This document shows positions 8,394 through 15,918 of a DNA stretch of 56,321 bases, in pieces; within the stretch, counting starts at the first letter, position 1, and each line of letters opens with the position of its first letter. The notes beneath the pieces were generated by a model. That model saw nothing but the letters and a program-made list of their open reading frames with translations. It made no database searches and had not been told where the DNA came from. A program made the position numbers and the translations under genes. Source of the stretch: Verrucomicrobiota bacterium (lineage in GTDB: Bacteria > Verrucomicrobiota > Verrucomicrobiia > Limisphaerales > SIBE01). The stretch lies in NCBI GenBank assembly GCA_016871515.1, contig VHDE01000027.1:1-56321 (forward strand), written 5' to 3'.

Positions 8394-8506
8394 CGGAGCG
8401 CGGACATTCTTGTCCGCAGCCAGCTTCGAAATCCCGAAAGGCAAGAGAATAGGGCAGCCTAGCTGAACAAATGGACATTTCTGCGGACAGGAATGTCCGC
8501 TGTCCG
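8394..8506. repeat. Palindromic element upstream of nuoJ (GCGGACATTCTTGTCCGC type)
   Basis: Left arm CGGAGCGCGGACATTCTTGT...CCGCAG (8394-8419). The right arm (8481-8506) is a near reverse complement, with differences in the hairpin loop and outer end. About 60 bp separate them. This is the same family as the inner pair at 5305-5416. Confidence 0.85.
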
Positions 8507-8540
8507 TCGAAAACTGCCGCTCTAATCGCATACTTGGCAT

Positions 8541-9104
8541 TTATTCCAGAGGGACATCATGAAACCAAAATGCCTCGGGATGATCGTTAATACCGGCCAC
8601 AATTTTGAGCCGGAGCTTTCCGTGCGGGATCTGTGCCGCACGGATAAATTGCTGGCCAATGTAGGCCCTTTTCCTCTCCTTGAACGCCGGCAAGGCAATC
8701 GGTCCATCCAGGTGAGAAAGACCCAGTGTAAACCCGCTGCCTCCTGGAACGACATTTTCTGGCAAGCAAGCGCCATCATCGAGCCGTTGGTTTCCAACCA
8801 TGTAATCGTCGTAAGAGTGATTCGAAAACCACGACTTGATAGGTTCATCGCCCAACGCTTCAACAAGGTAAGTAACGCCAAACATCGGCACGGGATAAAC
8901 TTTGCCTTCGCGTCCTTCGCGAACGCCGTCAGAGGTAAAAACGGTTGCACGTTCCACCTTGAGCAGGACGACTCGCACTTGACCGCGGACCTGCTCCCGC
9001 TCGAAAGGCGTGATATTGGGCGGCCGCGATTTCACAGCCGCAATGCACGTGACCAAAGCCGCCAACGCGCACGCTAATCCGATGGCCTTTGTTCGCATAG
9101 GCAT
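8541..9104 (-). CDS. Hypothetical secreted protein inside the nuo operon
   Basis: A 187-residue protein of no family I recognise. Residues 1-25 (MPMRTKAIGLACALAALVTC...) have a basic start and hydrophobic core, so it is probably exported or membrane-anchored; a Cys at about 20 is only a weak lipobox. The rest is a soluble, beta-rich domain. It lies 9 bp after the nuoI stop on the same strand and before nuoJ, so it is probably cotranscribed with complex I. It is not a standard complex I subunit. It may be cargo inserted between nuoI and nuoJ. Confidence 0.7.
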   Translation of the reverse strand: MPMRTKAIGLACALAALVTCIAAVKSRPPNITPFEREQVRGQVRVVLLKVERATVFTSDGVREGREGKVYPVPMFGVTYLVEALGDEPIKSWFSNHSYDDYMVGNQRLDDGACLPENVVPGGSGFTLGLSHLDGPIALPAFKERKRAYIGQQFIRAAQIPHGKLRLKIVAGINDHPEAFWFHDVPLE

Positions 9105-9113
9105 CTCAATCCG

Positions 9114-9614
9114 TTATTTGTTCTTCCACTTCTGAATCCGGTCGTTGTGGACGCCGCCGAGCGCGAGCAATTTCTCTTTCTTATAGATCATTTCTTCTCT
9201 CGTGCTTCCAGTCAGCGAATAATCCTTCATGAGAAAGATTGCTTCCTCCGGACAAACTTCCTGGCAATAGCCACAGAAAATGCAGCGCAGCATATTAATC
9301 TCAAATTCCTTGGGCGCCTTCTCGACGTTACCCGCTTCCGGCGCGCCCGCTGGCCCAGGCGGCGTGATCGTGATCGCTTTGGGCGGGCAGACAAACTCGC
9401 ACAGTTGGCACGAGACACATTTCGTGCGGCCCTCCTGGTCTTTGACAAGGTAAGGAGCGCCACGATAACCGTCGGGGACAACCCATTTTTCTTCGGGATA
9501 CTGCATCGTCACCTTCTTCTTGAAGAAGTGCCGCAAGGTGACCTTGAAACCGCCGATAACGGCGGGCAGGTAAAGCCGTTCCCAAAAACTCAATTCTTTG
9601 CGTTTAACAATCAT
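9114..9614 (-). CDS. nuoI: NADH-quinone oxidoreductase subunit I (2x 4Fe-4S)
   Basis: A 166-residue ferredoxin-like subunit of the peripheral arm holding clusters N6a and N6b. Two CxxCxxCxxxCP motifs are clear: CVSCQLCEFVCPPKAI (about 62-77) and CIFCGYCQEVCPEEAI (about 112-127). The N-terminal amphipathic stretch (LYLPAVIGGFKVTLRHFF) anchors it at the membrane. ATG 9614 abuts the nuoH stop at 9615, so the two are translationally coupled. Confidence 0.97.
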   Translation of the reverse strand: MIVKRKELSFWERLYLPAVIGGFKVTLRHFFKKKVTMQYPEEKWVVPDGYRGAPYLVKDQEGRTKCVSCQLCEFVCPPKAITITPPGPAGAPEAGNVEKAPKEFEINMLRCIFCGYCQEVCPEEAIFLMKDYSLTGSTREEMIYKKEKLLALGGVHNDRIQKWKNK

Positions 9615-10661
9615 TTAACTTCTCATCCACAAAATGACCGCCGTGATCACAATATTCACCAGCGCCAACGGCAGAAACCGCCGCCAGCCTAAATCCATCA
9701 ATTGATCATATCGAAAGCGCGGCCACATCCATCGGACCCAAATCGTCAGACCGAGGAGCGCAATGACTTTGCCAAAAAAAATACCAATGTGCAGCAAGCC
9801 CATCCCAACCGTTGTGGCCGGCTGGTCCAATCCGAAAAACGGCAACGTCCACCCGCCCAGAAACAACGTCACCATCATGGCTGATGACGCGATCATGTTG
9901 AAGTATTCCCCCATGAAAAACATCGCGAACTTCATCGAGCTGTACTCCGTATTGTAGCCACCGACTAATTCCTGTTCGGATTCGGGCAGGTCGAAAGGGA
10001 ATCGATTCGTTTCTGCAAACGCTGAAACCATAAAAATGAAAAAAGCCAGCGGTTGCTTGAAGACCAGCCAGCTGAACAATCCGCCGGTCTGATAACCAAT
10101 GACCGCGCTCAGATTCAAGCTTCCCACCAACATGAAAACCGGGATGACCGACATTCCCATCGCAATTTCGTACGAAATCATCTGTGCGCTCGAACGGATC
10201 CCGCCCAGAAATGGGTACTTCGAATTCGCCGCATAGCCGGCCAAGACAATTCCGTACACTCCCAGCGAGACAATCCCGAACGTGTAAAGAATGCCGACGT
10301 TCAAATCCGCTATTACCATCGATTGATTGCCCAACTTCGAGCCGAACGGAATGACCGCGATGGTCAACAGCGCGGGAATCACCGTAATGGCCGGCGCCAG
10401 CCAGAAATAAATCTTCCGCGCGTGGCCCGGACAAAAATCTTCCTTCAACAGTGCTTTCAACCCGTCCGCCATCGGCTGCAACAACCCGAATGGACCGACG
10501 CGGTTTGGGCCGATCCGGTCTTGAATCCAGGCTGAAATGCGGCGTTCGGCCATGACCGTGTAAGCGAACAACGGCATCAACACACCGATGACACAAGCGA
10601 TCTTGATCGCGCTGAAAAGCACGAATTGCTGAGTCGCTGACAGGTTGTCGAGCCAGGCCAT
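9615..10661 (-). CDS. nuoH: NADH-quinone oxidoreductase subunit H
   Basis: A 348-residue, eight-helix membrane subunit at the quinone-binding interface. Motifs: ERRISAWIQDRIGPNRVGP in the first cytoplasmic loop, DGLKALLKEDFCP, and AETNRFPFDLPESEQELVGG with the acidic Q-site loop. ATG at 10661. It starts after a palindrome-rich gap following nuoG and ends directly against nuoI. Confidence 0.97.
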   Translation of the reverse strand: MAWLDNLSATQQFVLFSAIKIACVIGVLMPLFAYTVMAERRISAWIQDRIGPNRVGPFGLLQPMADGLKALLKEDFCPGHARKIYFWLAPAITVIPALLTIAVIPFGSKLGNQSMVIADLNVGILYTFGIVSLGVYGIVLAGYAANSKYPFLGGIRSSAQMISYEIAMGMSVIPVFMLVGSLNLSAVIGYQTGGLFSWLVFKQPLAFFIFMVSAFAETNRFPFDLPESEQELVGGYNTEYSSMKFAMFFMGEYFNMIASSAMMVTLFLGGWTLPFFGLDQPATTVGMGLLHIGIFFGKVIALLGLTIWVRWMWPRFRYDQLMDLGWRRFLPLALVNIVITAVILWMRS

Positions 10662-10699
10662 AGGTGTGTGCAGTTAAGCCGCAACCCCTTCGACGCAGC

Positions 10700-10740
10700 G
10701 CAGAGTTTCACTCTGCCGCATCGCAGAATTGGATTCTGCG
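10700..10740. repeat. Two tandem small hairpins upstream of nuoH
   Basis: GCAGAGTTTCACTCTGC (10700-10716) is followed by CGCAGAATTGGATTCTGCG (10722-10740). Each is a 7-8 bp stem with a 3-nt loop. The first is identical to the outer core at 5164-5182 and to the one at 23365-23381. Confidence 0.8.
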
Positions 10741-10815
10741 GAACGTTCAGCTGATCCGAGCGTGCCCGAAATTTCGAACGCGCTGCCGACTGAAAGGCTT
10801 CCAGGCAGCAGTGCT

Positions 10816-11069
10816 CCTCTCCCTAGCCCTCCCCATGAACCTCCTGGCAGGACAGGGCGTCCCGCCTGTCCAGGATCTGCGTACACCCATAGCAGGACAG
10901 GCGGGACGCCCTGTCCTGCCACGTTCATGCGGCGCAATGCGCGAAACTGCGTTTCGGAGAAGTCTCTCCCCATCCGATGGAGCGAGGGAATGGATATTTG
11001 GTGAATGCGTTCGCACAACGAATTCTTTTCCCTCGCCCCATCGGATGGGGCGAGGGCTAGGGAGAGGGG
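10816..11069. repeat. Composite palindromic element between nuoG and nuoH
   Basis: Two units are side by side. First, GGCAGGACAGGGCGTCCCGC...CTGTCC (10846-10871) has its exact 26-bp reverse complement at 10895-10920, preceded by CCTCTCCCTAGCCCTCCCC (about 10816). Second, CTCTCCCCATCCGATGG (10964-10980) pairs with the 11026-11069 arm, ending GATGGGGCGAGGGCTAGGG. The second unit is the family of 3455-3596. No gene is visible in this 450-bp gap; the longer frames are repeat read-through. Confidence 0.88.
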
Positions 11070-11115
11070 CGCGTTTAGTTTCATCGATAGCAGCTTTGCA
11101 ACTCAATATTCATGG

Positions 11116-12852
11116 TTAGATCGGGATCGTTACACCACTATCCCCAAGTGACGCCCACGTAATTCCGGCAAACGCCGGGATTTCTTCAGCCATTTGATTG
11201 AACAAACCTTCAATGCTGACAAAGCCGTTTCGGCCGGTGACCGCGAAAACCAATTCATGAAGAAACTCCCATTCAGGCCGCGCATCACCGCGGGGTTCGA
11301 CAGCTTTCAGGAATTTCTGCACGCGCCCTTTGATATTCGTGAAGGTGCCGCGCTTCTCCGCGTGAGCGCACGCCGGCAACACATAATGCGCCAGTTTTGT
11401 GGTGGCGTTCGGCAAAATGTCACTGACGATCAAAAGATCGAGCCGTCCGAGAAGATCAGCGCCGATCCCGTGCTTAGTTACGTCCTCACCGAAAACGATC
11501 AAAGTTTTGATGACACCTTTGCGGATCCCTTCGGCGATTTTCGGCAACTTCGAACCCATCTGGTCTCCGCAGATGCCGGCCAACCTCGCCCCTGTGCTGT
11601 TGGGATTGCGGTCCGCGCTCAACAGCAGATGATCGGATTGACCAGACCGGGGAACGGCATCCGTAATCGCGCTGAGCTGTTGCGCCAGCTTGTTGAGCAG
11701 ATAAAGCTCTTCGTTGGTTTGGCGAGCCGAAGCAACAATTGCTGCCGACGACGCCGGCGAAGCGCGCAATTTGGTTGAAATCTCCCGGACCGCGGCCGGC
11801 CAGTTGCTCACCGAACTCGCCGGTTCTCCACCGGGACCATGAATGCTCGGATTCTGCCGCTTGACTTGCGTGAGCCGGTCGTCGCGTCCAATCCATTTGT
11901 AATTCAATCGCCCATAATCACACATCCAGCACGAGTTCACGGCATCATTCTGGCGCGGTTCGCAGCGATAGATTTTCTCTTGCCGCGAGCCGATGACGAT
12001 GTTGCAGCCGGTTCCGCAACTCGTGCAGATGCTTTTGGTCTCTTTCAGAAACCAGACCCGCATCTTGAACCGAAAATCCTTCGAAGTGAGCGCGCCGACC
12101 GGACAGATATCAACGGTGTTGAGCGTGTAATTGTTGTCGAACGGCTTCCCCGGAAAATGGGTCAATGTGTTGTAACTGCCGCGATTCACGAAACCAAGCG
12201 CGTCGTCGCCGACAATGTCCTTCGTGAAGCGCACGCAGCGCGAGCAAAGAATGCAGCGTTCATCATCCAAGACGATGCGTGGGCCGAGGTCGACCTGCTT
12301 GGGTTTGTGAACTTTTTCCTCAGCAAAGCGGCTCGTCGCCTGGCCGTGATCGACCGAGTACTCCTGAAGTTTGCATTCGCCTGCTTGATCGCAGATCGGG
12401 CAATCGAGCGGATGATTGATCAGGAGCGATTCGAGCACGGCTTCGCGCATTTGCTTGGTCGCAGCTGAACTCGCATAAATCTCCATGCCCGGGGAGATAG
12501 GCGTTGCGCAAGCAATCGCGCCGCGCGCGGCTGCTGGCTCGTACGGAAGAACCGAGCGCATCATCTTCGGTGTGCCGTCTTCGTTCAGGACCGGTTTTTT
12601 GTCCGGGCCGATCACGGGCGTGCCGAACTCGACGAGGCACATGCGGCAGTTGCCGGCGATAGGCAGCTTCGGATGGTAACAATAGTGAGGCACATCGATG
12701 CCGGCCAGCGCACACGCTTGCAGCATGGTTGTGGGCTGGAGCTTGCCCTGCCAATCCGGCGTCATTCTCGGCACTTCGATGTCCCGGCCGTCCACCTTAA
12801 TCCTGATCTTCTCGATCGGCGGTGGCGCAGGTTTGGACTCGAGAGCGCTCAT
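11116..12852 (-). CDS. nuoG: NADH-quinone oxidoreductase subunit G (short form)
   Basis: A 578-residue iron-sulfur subunit of the NADH-oxidising arm. The N-terminal [2Fe-2S] domain has HYCYHP...GNCRMCLVE. It is followed by HPLDCPICDQAGECKLQEY (His-coordinated cluster), RCILCSRCVRF and the CTSCGTGCN cluster, then a shortened molybdopterin-type domain ending in YVLPACAHAEKRGTFTNIKG. It is much shorter than the roughly 900-residue enterobacterial NuoG, having lost most of the C-terminal molybdopterin fold. Forms like this occur in several phyla. The frame shows no sign of damage. Confidence 0.95.
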   Translation of the reverse strand: MSALESKPAPPPIEKIRIKVDGRDIEVPRMTPDWQGKLQPTTMLQACALAGIDVPHYCYHPKLPIAGNCRMCLVEFGTPVIGPDKKPVLNEDGTPKMMRSVLPYEPAAARGAIACATPISPGMEIYASSAATKQMREAVLESLLINHPLDCPICDQAGECKLQEYSVDHGQATSRFAEEKVHKPKQVDLGPRIVLDDERCILCSRCVRFTKDIVGDDALGFVNRGSYNTLTHFPGKPFDNNYTLNTVDICPVGALTSKDFRFKMRVWFLKETKSICTSCGTGCNIVIGSRQEKIYRCEPRQNDAVNSCWMCDYGRLNYKWIGRDDRLTQVKRQNPSIHGPGGEPASSVSNWPAAVREISTKLRASPASSAAIVASARQTNEELYLLNKLAQQLSAITDAVPRSGQSDHLLLSADRNPNSTGARLAGICGDQMGSKLPKIAEGIRKGVIKTLIVFGEDVTKHGIGADLLGRLDLLIVSDILPNATTKLAHYVLPACAHAEKRGTFTNIKGRVQKFLKAVEPRGDARPEWEFLHELVFAVTGRNGFVSIEGLFNQMAEEIPAFAGITWASLGDSGVTIPI

Positions 12853-12871
12853 TCTAATCTGTTGGGCTTCA

Positions 12872-13168
12872 TTAAACTTTTCCGCGATACAACTCAGCTA
12901 TCGGAAAGATGACTTCCGGTTTGACGTGGCGACGCAACACGAAAAAGCCGGTCCACCGGCGCACGATGTCGCTCGCTTTGAGTTCGACGAGCAACGTAAA
13001 CTCGTCGAGCTTTTTGCCCTTCAGTGGCCGTCTGCCTGCGACGCTGCTGAACGCGATTCGCCATGCTTCGCCGTTCTTCATTAGGATTTCAGCTTTACTT
13101 TCACGATCTTGATACGCGCCATGCACATGAATCGGCAAATGTTCGTCAGCATAAAAGAATATGACCAA
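12872..13168 (-). CDS. DUF4160-family small protein between nuoF and nuoG
   Basis: A 98-residue frame starting at TTG 13168 with FFYADEHLPIHVHGAYQD, the DUF4160 signature (D/E-H-x-P-x-H-x-H), then KAEILMKNGEAW. The family-like sequence continues upstream in the same frame (PKLYEYFG, about 13171-13195) right up to the nuoF stop codon, with no ATG or GTG there. The true start is therefore unclear and the N-terminus may be clipped. DUF4160 genes often sit beside DUF2442 genes and have been proposed as toxin-antitoxin-like modules. Here it is alone, 19 bp before nuoG. Cargo rather than a complex I part. Confidence 0.7.
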   Translation of the reverse strand: MVIFFYADEHLPIHVHGAYQDRESKAEILMKNGEAWRIAFSSVAGRRPLKGKKLDEFTLLVELKASDIVRRWTGFFVLRRHVKPEVIFPIAELYRGKV

Positions 13169-13198
13169 GCCGAAATATTCATAAAGCTTTGGCGCCTT

Positions 13199-14632
13199 TC
13201 AATGATCGAGACTGGCCGCGATTTTCAGGTCTTTCATCGGTCCGGCGCCTTTGACCATATTCCGCGCCTCGTCCGCCGCGCCTCGCGCTTCAAATTCATC
13301 TTTGAACTTGTTCACAAAGCTCAGGACCGGCCAGGAGCACGCCTCGCCAAAAGCGCAAATCGTCCGGCCTTGAATGTTCTGAGCGATCCGCAGCAGATAA
13401 TCCGCGTCTTGTTTCCGGCCATGACCATGCGTCAGTCGATGCAACGCTTTGCTCATCCAAAGCGATCCTTCGCGGCAGGGCGTGCATTGGCCACAGCTTT
13501 CATGCGCGTAAAACTCCGCGACGTTCGCCAACGCTTCGACAATGTCCGTCGTATCATCCATGACAATGATGGCGCCCGAGCCAGACATGCTGCCCGCTTG
13601 CTGAAGCGAATCAAAGTCGTACGGCAAATCGAGCAAATCCACTTCGACCGTCGCCATCTGGCCGTCCGGGCCTTTGCGCTTCAACTTGAATTTCTCGCCG
13701 GCCTTAAAAACCTTCGCCGAGGAACCGCCGGGAATAATCGCCTTCAATTGCCGGCCATCGCGCAAGCCACCTCCAAAAATCGGATCGTTGATCAACTCAC
13801 CGAGCGTCGCCTTGCCAACCTCCACTTCGTAGTACCCGGGCCGTTTGACATGGCCGCTGATGCTAACGATGCGAGTGCCGGTATTGTTCGGTGTCCCCAG
13901 TTTGGCAAATTCGGCGCCACCCATCGCGACGATATGTTTCACCGCGCAGAGCGTCTCAACGTTATTGACAATTGTCGGACACATATACAGTCCGAGCACG
14001 GCTGGAAAATAGGGCGGTTTGATCCGAGGGTAAGCGCGTTTACCTTCGAGCGATTCGATCAGGCCGGTTTCTTCGCCGCAAATGTAAGCCCCCGCGCCAC
14101 GGTGAATGTACATTTCGAGGTCATAGCCGCCGCCTAAAATATTTTTGCCGAGAAAATTCCTCGCTCGCGCCTCCGCCAATGCCTGCTTCAATATCCGGGC
14201 CCCTTCGACGAACTCGCCTCGAATGTAAATGTAAGCGAGATGCACGTCGTTCGCGTAGCAGGAGATGATCATTCCCTCCAACAATTGGTGGGGGTCTTTG
14301 TATATGATCTGTTTGTCCTTGAAGGTGCCTGGCTCCGATTCGTCGGCGTTGCAAATCAGGTAAATGGGTTTGCCGCTCTTGCGGTCCACAAACGACCACT
14401 TCAGGCCGCAGGAAAAACCTGCGCCACCGCGCCCGCGCAATCCCGATTTCAAAACTTCGTCGCGAATCTGTTCCGGCCCGCCCATCGTTTTGCCGTCGGG
14501 CCATACTTTGGGCTGGAGCGCCAGCGCTTTTTTGAGGTCCTCATAGCCGCCCTGCCGCAAATAACACTCGATGTCGCGGGTATAACCCGGCGCATCAGCG
14601 TGTTTCAAAATGAGCCTGTATTCTTGCGGCAT
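13199..14632 (-). CDS. nuoF: NADH-quinone oxidoreductase subunit F (NADH/FMN site)
   Basis: A 477-residue flavoprotein that takes electrons from NADH. Motifs in order: LRGRGGAGFSCGLKW (NADH/FMN glycine-rich), NADESEPGTFKD, GAGAYICGEETGLIESLEG, and the N3 cluster ligands in ESCGQCTPCREGS with the later Cys in TICAFGEACSWP. ATG at 14632. Upstream on this strand come the oppositely oriented tRNA-Gln and a nucleotidyltransferase gene, so nuoF is separated from nuoE by about 750 bp of inserted genes. Confidence 0.97.
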   Translation of the reverse strand: MPQEYRLILKHADAPGYTRDIECYLRQGGYEDLKKALALQPKVWPDGKTMGGPEQIRDEVLKSGLRGRGGAGFSCGLKWSFVDRKSGKPIYLICNADESEPGTFKDKQIIYKDPHQLLEGMIISCYANDVHLAYIYIRGEFVEGARILKQALAEARARNFLGKNILGGGYDLEMYIHRGAGAYICGEETGLIESLEGKRAYPRIKPPYFPAVLGLYMCPTIVNNVETLCAVKHIVAMGGAEFAKLGTPNNTGTRIVSISGHVKRPGYYEVEVGKATLGELINDPIFGGGLRDGRQLKAIIPGGSSAKVFKAGEKFKLKRKGPDGQMATVEVDLLDLPYDFDSLQQAGSMSGSGAIIVMDDTTDIVEALANVAEFYAHESCGQCTPCREGSLWMSKALHRLTHGHGRKQDADYLLRIAQNIQGRTICAFGEACSWPVLSFVNKFKDEFEARGAADEARNMVKGAGPMKDLKIAASLDH

Positions 14633-14649
14633 ATCGTTCTGGCTAGGGC

Positions 14650-14677
14650 TTGACTACCCAGCCAAACACTTTACGTT
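14650..14677 (+). promoter_or_regulatory. Possible sigma-70 promoter for tRNA-Gln
   Basis: TTGACT (14650-14655) and TACGTT (14672-14677) with a 16-bp spacer end 16 bp before the tRNA 5' end. The -35 is good (5/6), the -10 is weak (3/6). The position is right for a tRNA leader, but the support is only by eye. Confidence 0.35.
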
Positions 14678-14693
14678 TCCACTGCTTCCGGCC

Positions 14694-14767
14694 TGCCCGA
14701 TGGTGTAACGGTAGCACAGCAGACTCTGGATCTGTTTGTCATGGTTCAAATCCATGTCGGGCAGCCA
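14694..14767 (+). tRNA. tRNA-Gln (anticodon CTG), CCA encoded
   Basis: 74 nt folding as a complete cloverleaf. Acceptor TGCCCGA pairs with TCGGGCA, then discriminator G and encoded CCA. D arm GTGT-AACGGTA-GCAC. Anticodon stem GCAGA/TCTGT with loop CTCTGGA, giving CTG in the anticodon position (reads CAG, Gln). T arm CATGG-TTCAAAT-CCATG. It is on the plus strand, opposite to the nuo operon that surrounds it, so nuo readthrough would make its antisense. Confidence 0.93.
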
Positions 14768-14778
14768 GCTCTTTCTCT

Positions 14779-15201
14779 TCATTTGCTTGTTCTGCTTTGC
14801 CGCCTAACGCGGAGCATTTCTTTGATTGCCTGCAGATGAACTATATCCTTCGGCCGTCGCATAGCTTCCTTATTCCGCTGGATCAGCGCCAGCGGCATGA
14901 CTGGAACACGGATTCCATGGAACAAGAGCATCCGGGCTTTCTTGAATTCAGCGGCGAACGTCTTAAGACCGGTGACCTCATAGATAAAATTGACGAGTGT
15001 CCGGTCCGGCAATTCGACCACGGTGCTGCGCACCATCGCCGCTCCAAGTGACCGAGCGAGATTGATGGCACGCATATATTGCCTCGAGGGCAAATCGAGC
15101 CATAAGTCCACATCGAAAGTCGTCATTGGAACGCCTTGCAGCAGCGCGGCCGACATGCCAATTATCTGGAAGCGAATTTTTTCAGCGCTGAACGCCCCCA
15201 T
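14779..15201 (-). CDS. Nucleotidyltransferase-like protein in the nuo operon
   Basis: I start it at ATG 15201 (MGAFSAEKIRFQIIGMSAA), giving 140 residues; the longer open frame upstream is out-of-frame read of the overlapping small gene. The fold pattern is the minimal nucleotidyltransferase type: FQIIGMSAALLQGVP for the GxSA/GS core helix, then TTFDVDLWLDLP with the DxDLxL metal-binding acids. This resembles AbiEii-like and other solitary NTase proteins. It overlaps the 62-codon gene 15162-15350 by 40 bp, a layout common in toxin-antitoxin-like pairs. Substrate unknown. Confidence 0.7.
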   Translation of the reverse strand: MGAFSAEKIRFQIIGMSAALLQGVPMTTFDVDLWLDLPSRQYMRAINLARSLGAAMVRSTVVELPDRTLVNFIYEVTGLKTFAAEFKKARMLLFHGIRVPVMPLALIQRNKEAMRRPKDIVHLQAIKEMLRVRRQSRTSK

Positions 15202-15350
15202 AAGCCGTGCGAGCGCAGAAACGCCACGTTCATCTGCCAGCGCTCGTCGGGTGTCGCGGCGAGACTGCGAGCGAACAGAATCTTTTCGTGTTCGTCCATT
15301 CCCCGCATCCGCTTGATTTTTCGATACACCCTTGGCCAGTCTTTGAGCAT
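15162..15350 (-). CDS. Small protein overlapping the nucleotidyltransferase gene
   Basis: A 62-residue basic helical protein: MLKDWPRVYRKIKRMRGMDE, then SLAATPDERWQMNVAFLRSHGL. ATG 15350 lies 34 bp after the nuoE stop and its TAA is inside the NTase gene (40-bp overlap). The coherent composition (RGMDxxEK, TPDERW) and tight overlap argue that it is a real gene rather than a shadow. It could be the antitoxin or partner of the NTase. I do not recognise a named family. Confidence 0.6.
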   Translation of the reverse strand: MLKDWPRVYRKIKRMRGMDEHEKILFARSLAATPDERWQMNVAFLRSHGLWGRSALKKFASR

Positions 15351-15384
15351 GCTTCAGTCCTTTCTCTAGTCTTTTCACCATCGT

Positions 15385-15918
15385 CTATGGGCACTTCGCC
15401 ACGATCTCGTCCGCCTTCTCCAACGAGACACCTTCATAAAAATCTCCGTTGCACATCATGACCGGCGCAGTCCCGCAACTGGCCAGGCATTCGACGAACT
15501 CGACCGAGAACTTTTTGTCCTTCGTCGTCTGGATGCCGTGCGCGTGGGGATCAAGGCCAAGCTTCTGACAGAGGTAGTCGCGCAATTGATAGGCGCCGCC
15601 CAAAGCGCAGCTCAACGTGCGGCAGACCTTCAATTGATGCTTCCCGACCGGATCCTGGCGAAACATCGGATAGAACGTGACCACTTCGTAAACGTTAATC
15701 GCCTGCAATCCGAGTTTGGCGGCCGTCCATTCAATAGCCTCTTTCGAAATGCAACCAAAATGTTCCTGCAACTCATGGAGCACCATTAACGACGCGCTCC
15801 GCTTTTGCGGATAATGGCTGATCAATTCATCCACTTCCGCTTCGACCGGCGGCGGCACCTGAAATGAAACGGGTGAGACCGCAAGGCCACGAGCATTGGC
15901 TGGCAAGGGAGCGCTCAT
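15385..15918 (-). CDS. nuoE: NADH-quinone oxidoreductase subunit E (24 kDa)
   Basis: A 177-residue thioredoxin-like [2Fe-2S] subunit. The ligands are visible as CRTLSC (C-x4-C) and CLASC (C-x3-C) followed by GTAPVMMCNG. The N-terminal helical part includes SLMVLHELQEHFGCISKEA. I chose ATG 15918, which overlaps the nuoD stop in an ATGA junction typical of coupled genes; ATG 15927 in frame would add three residues. Confidence 0.95.
   Translation of the reverse strand: MSAPLPANARGLAVSPVSFQVPPPVEAEVDELISHYPQKRSASLMVLHELQEHFGCISKEAIEWTAAKLGLQAINVYEVVTFYPMFRQDPVGKHQLKVCRTLSCALGGAYQLRDYLCQKLGLDPHAHGIQTTKDKKFSVEFVECLASCGTAPVMMCNGDFYEGVSLEKADEIVAKCP

Noticed and set aside
14779..15381. 200-codon version of the nucleotidyltransferase
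   Set aside because: The first 60 codons are Arg/Ser-rich shadow of the overlapping 62-codon gene; NTase similarity starts at ATG 15201.
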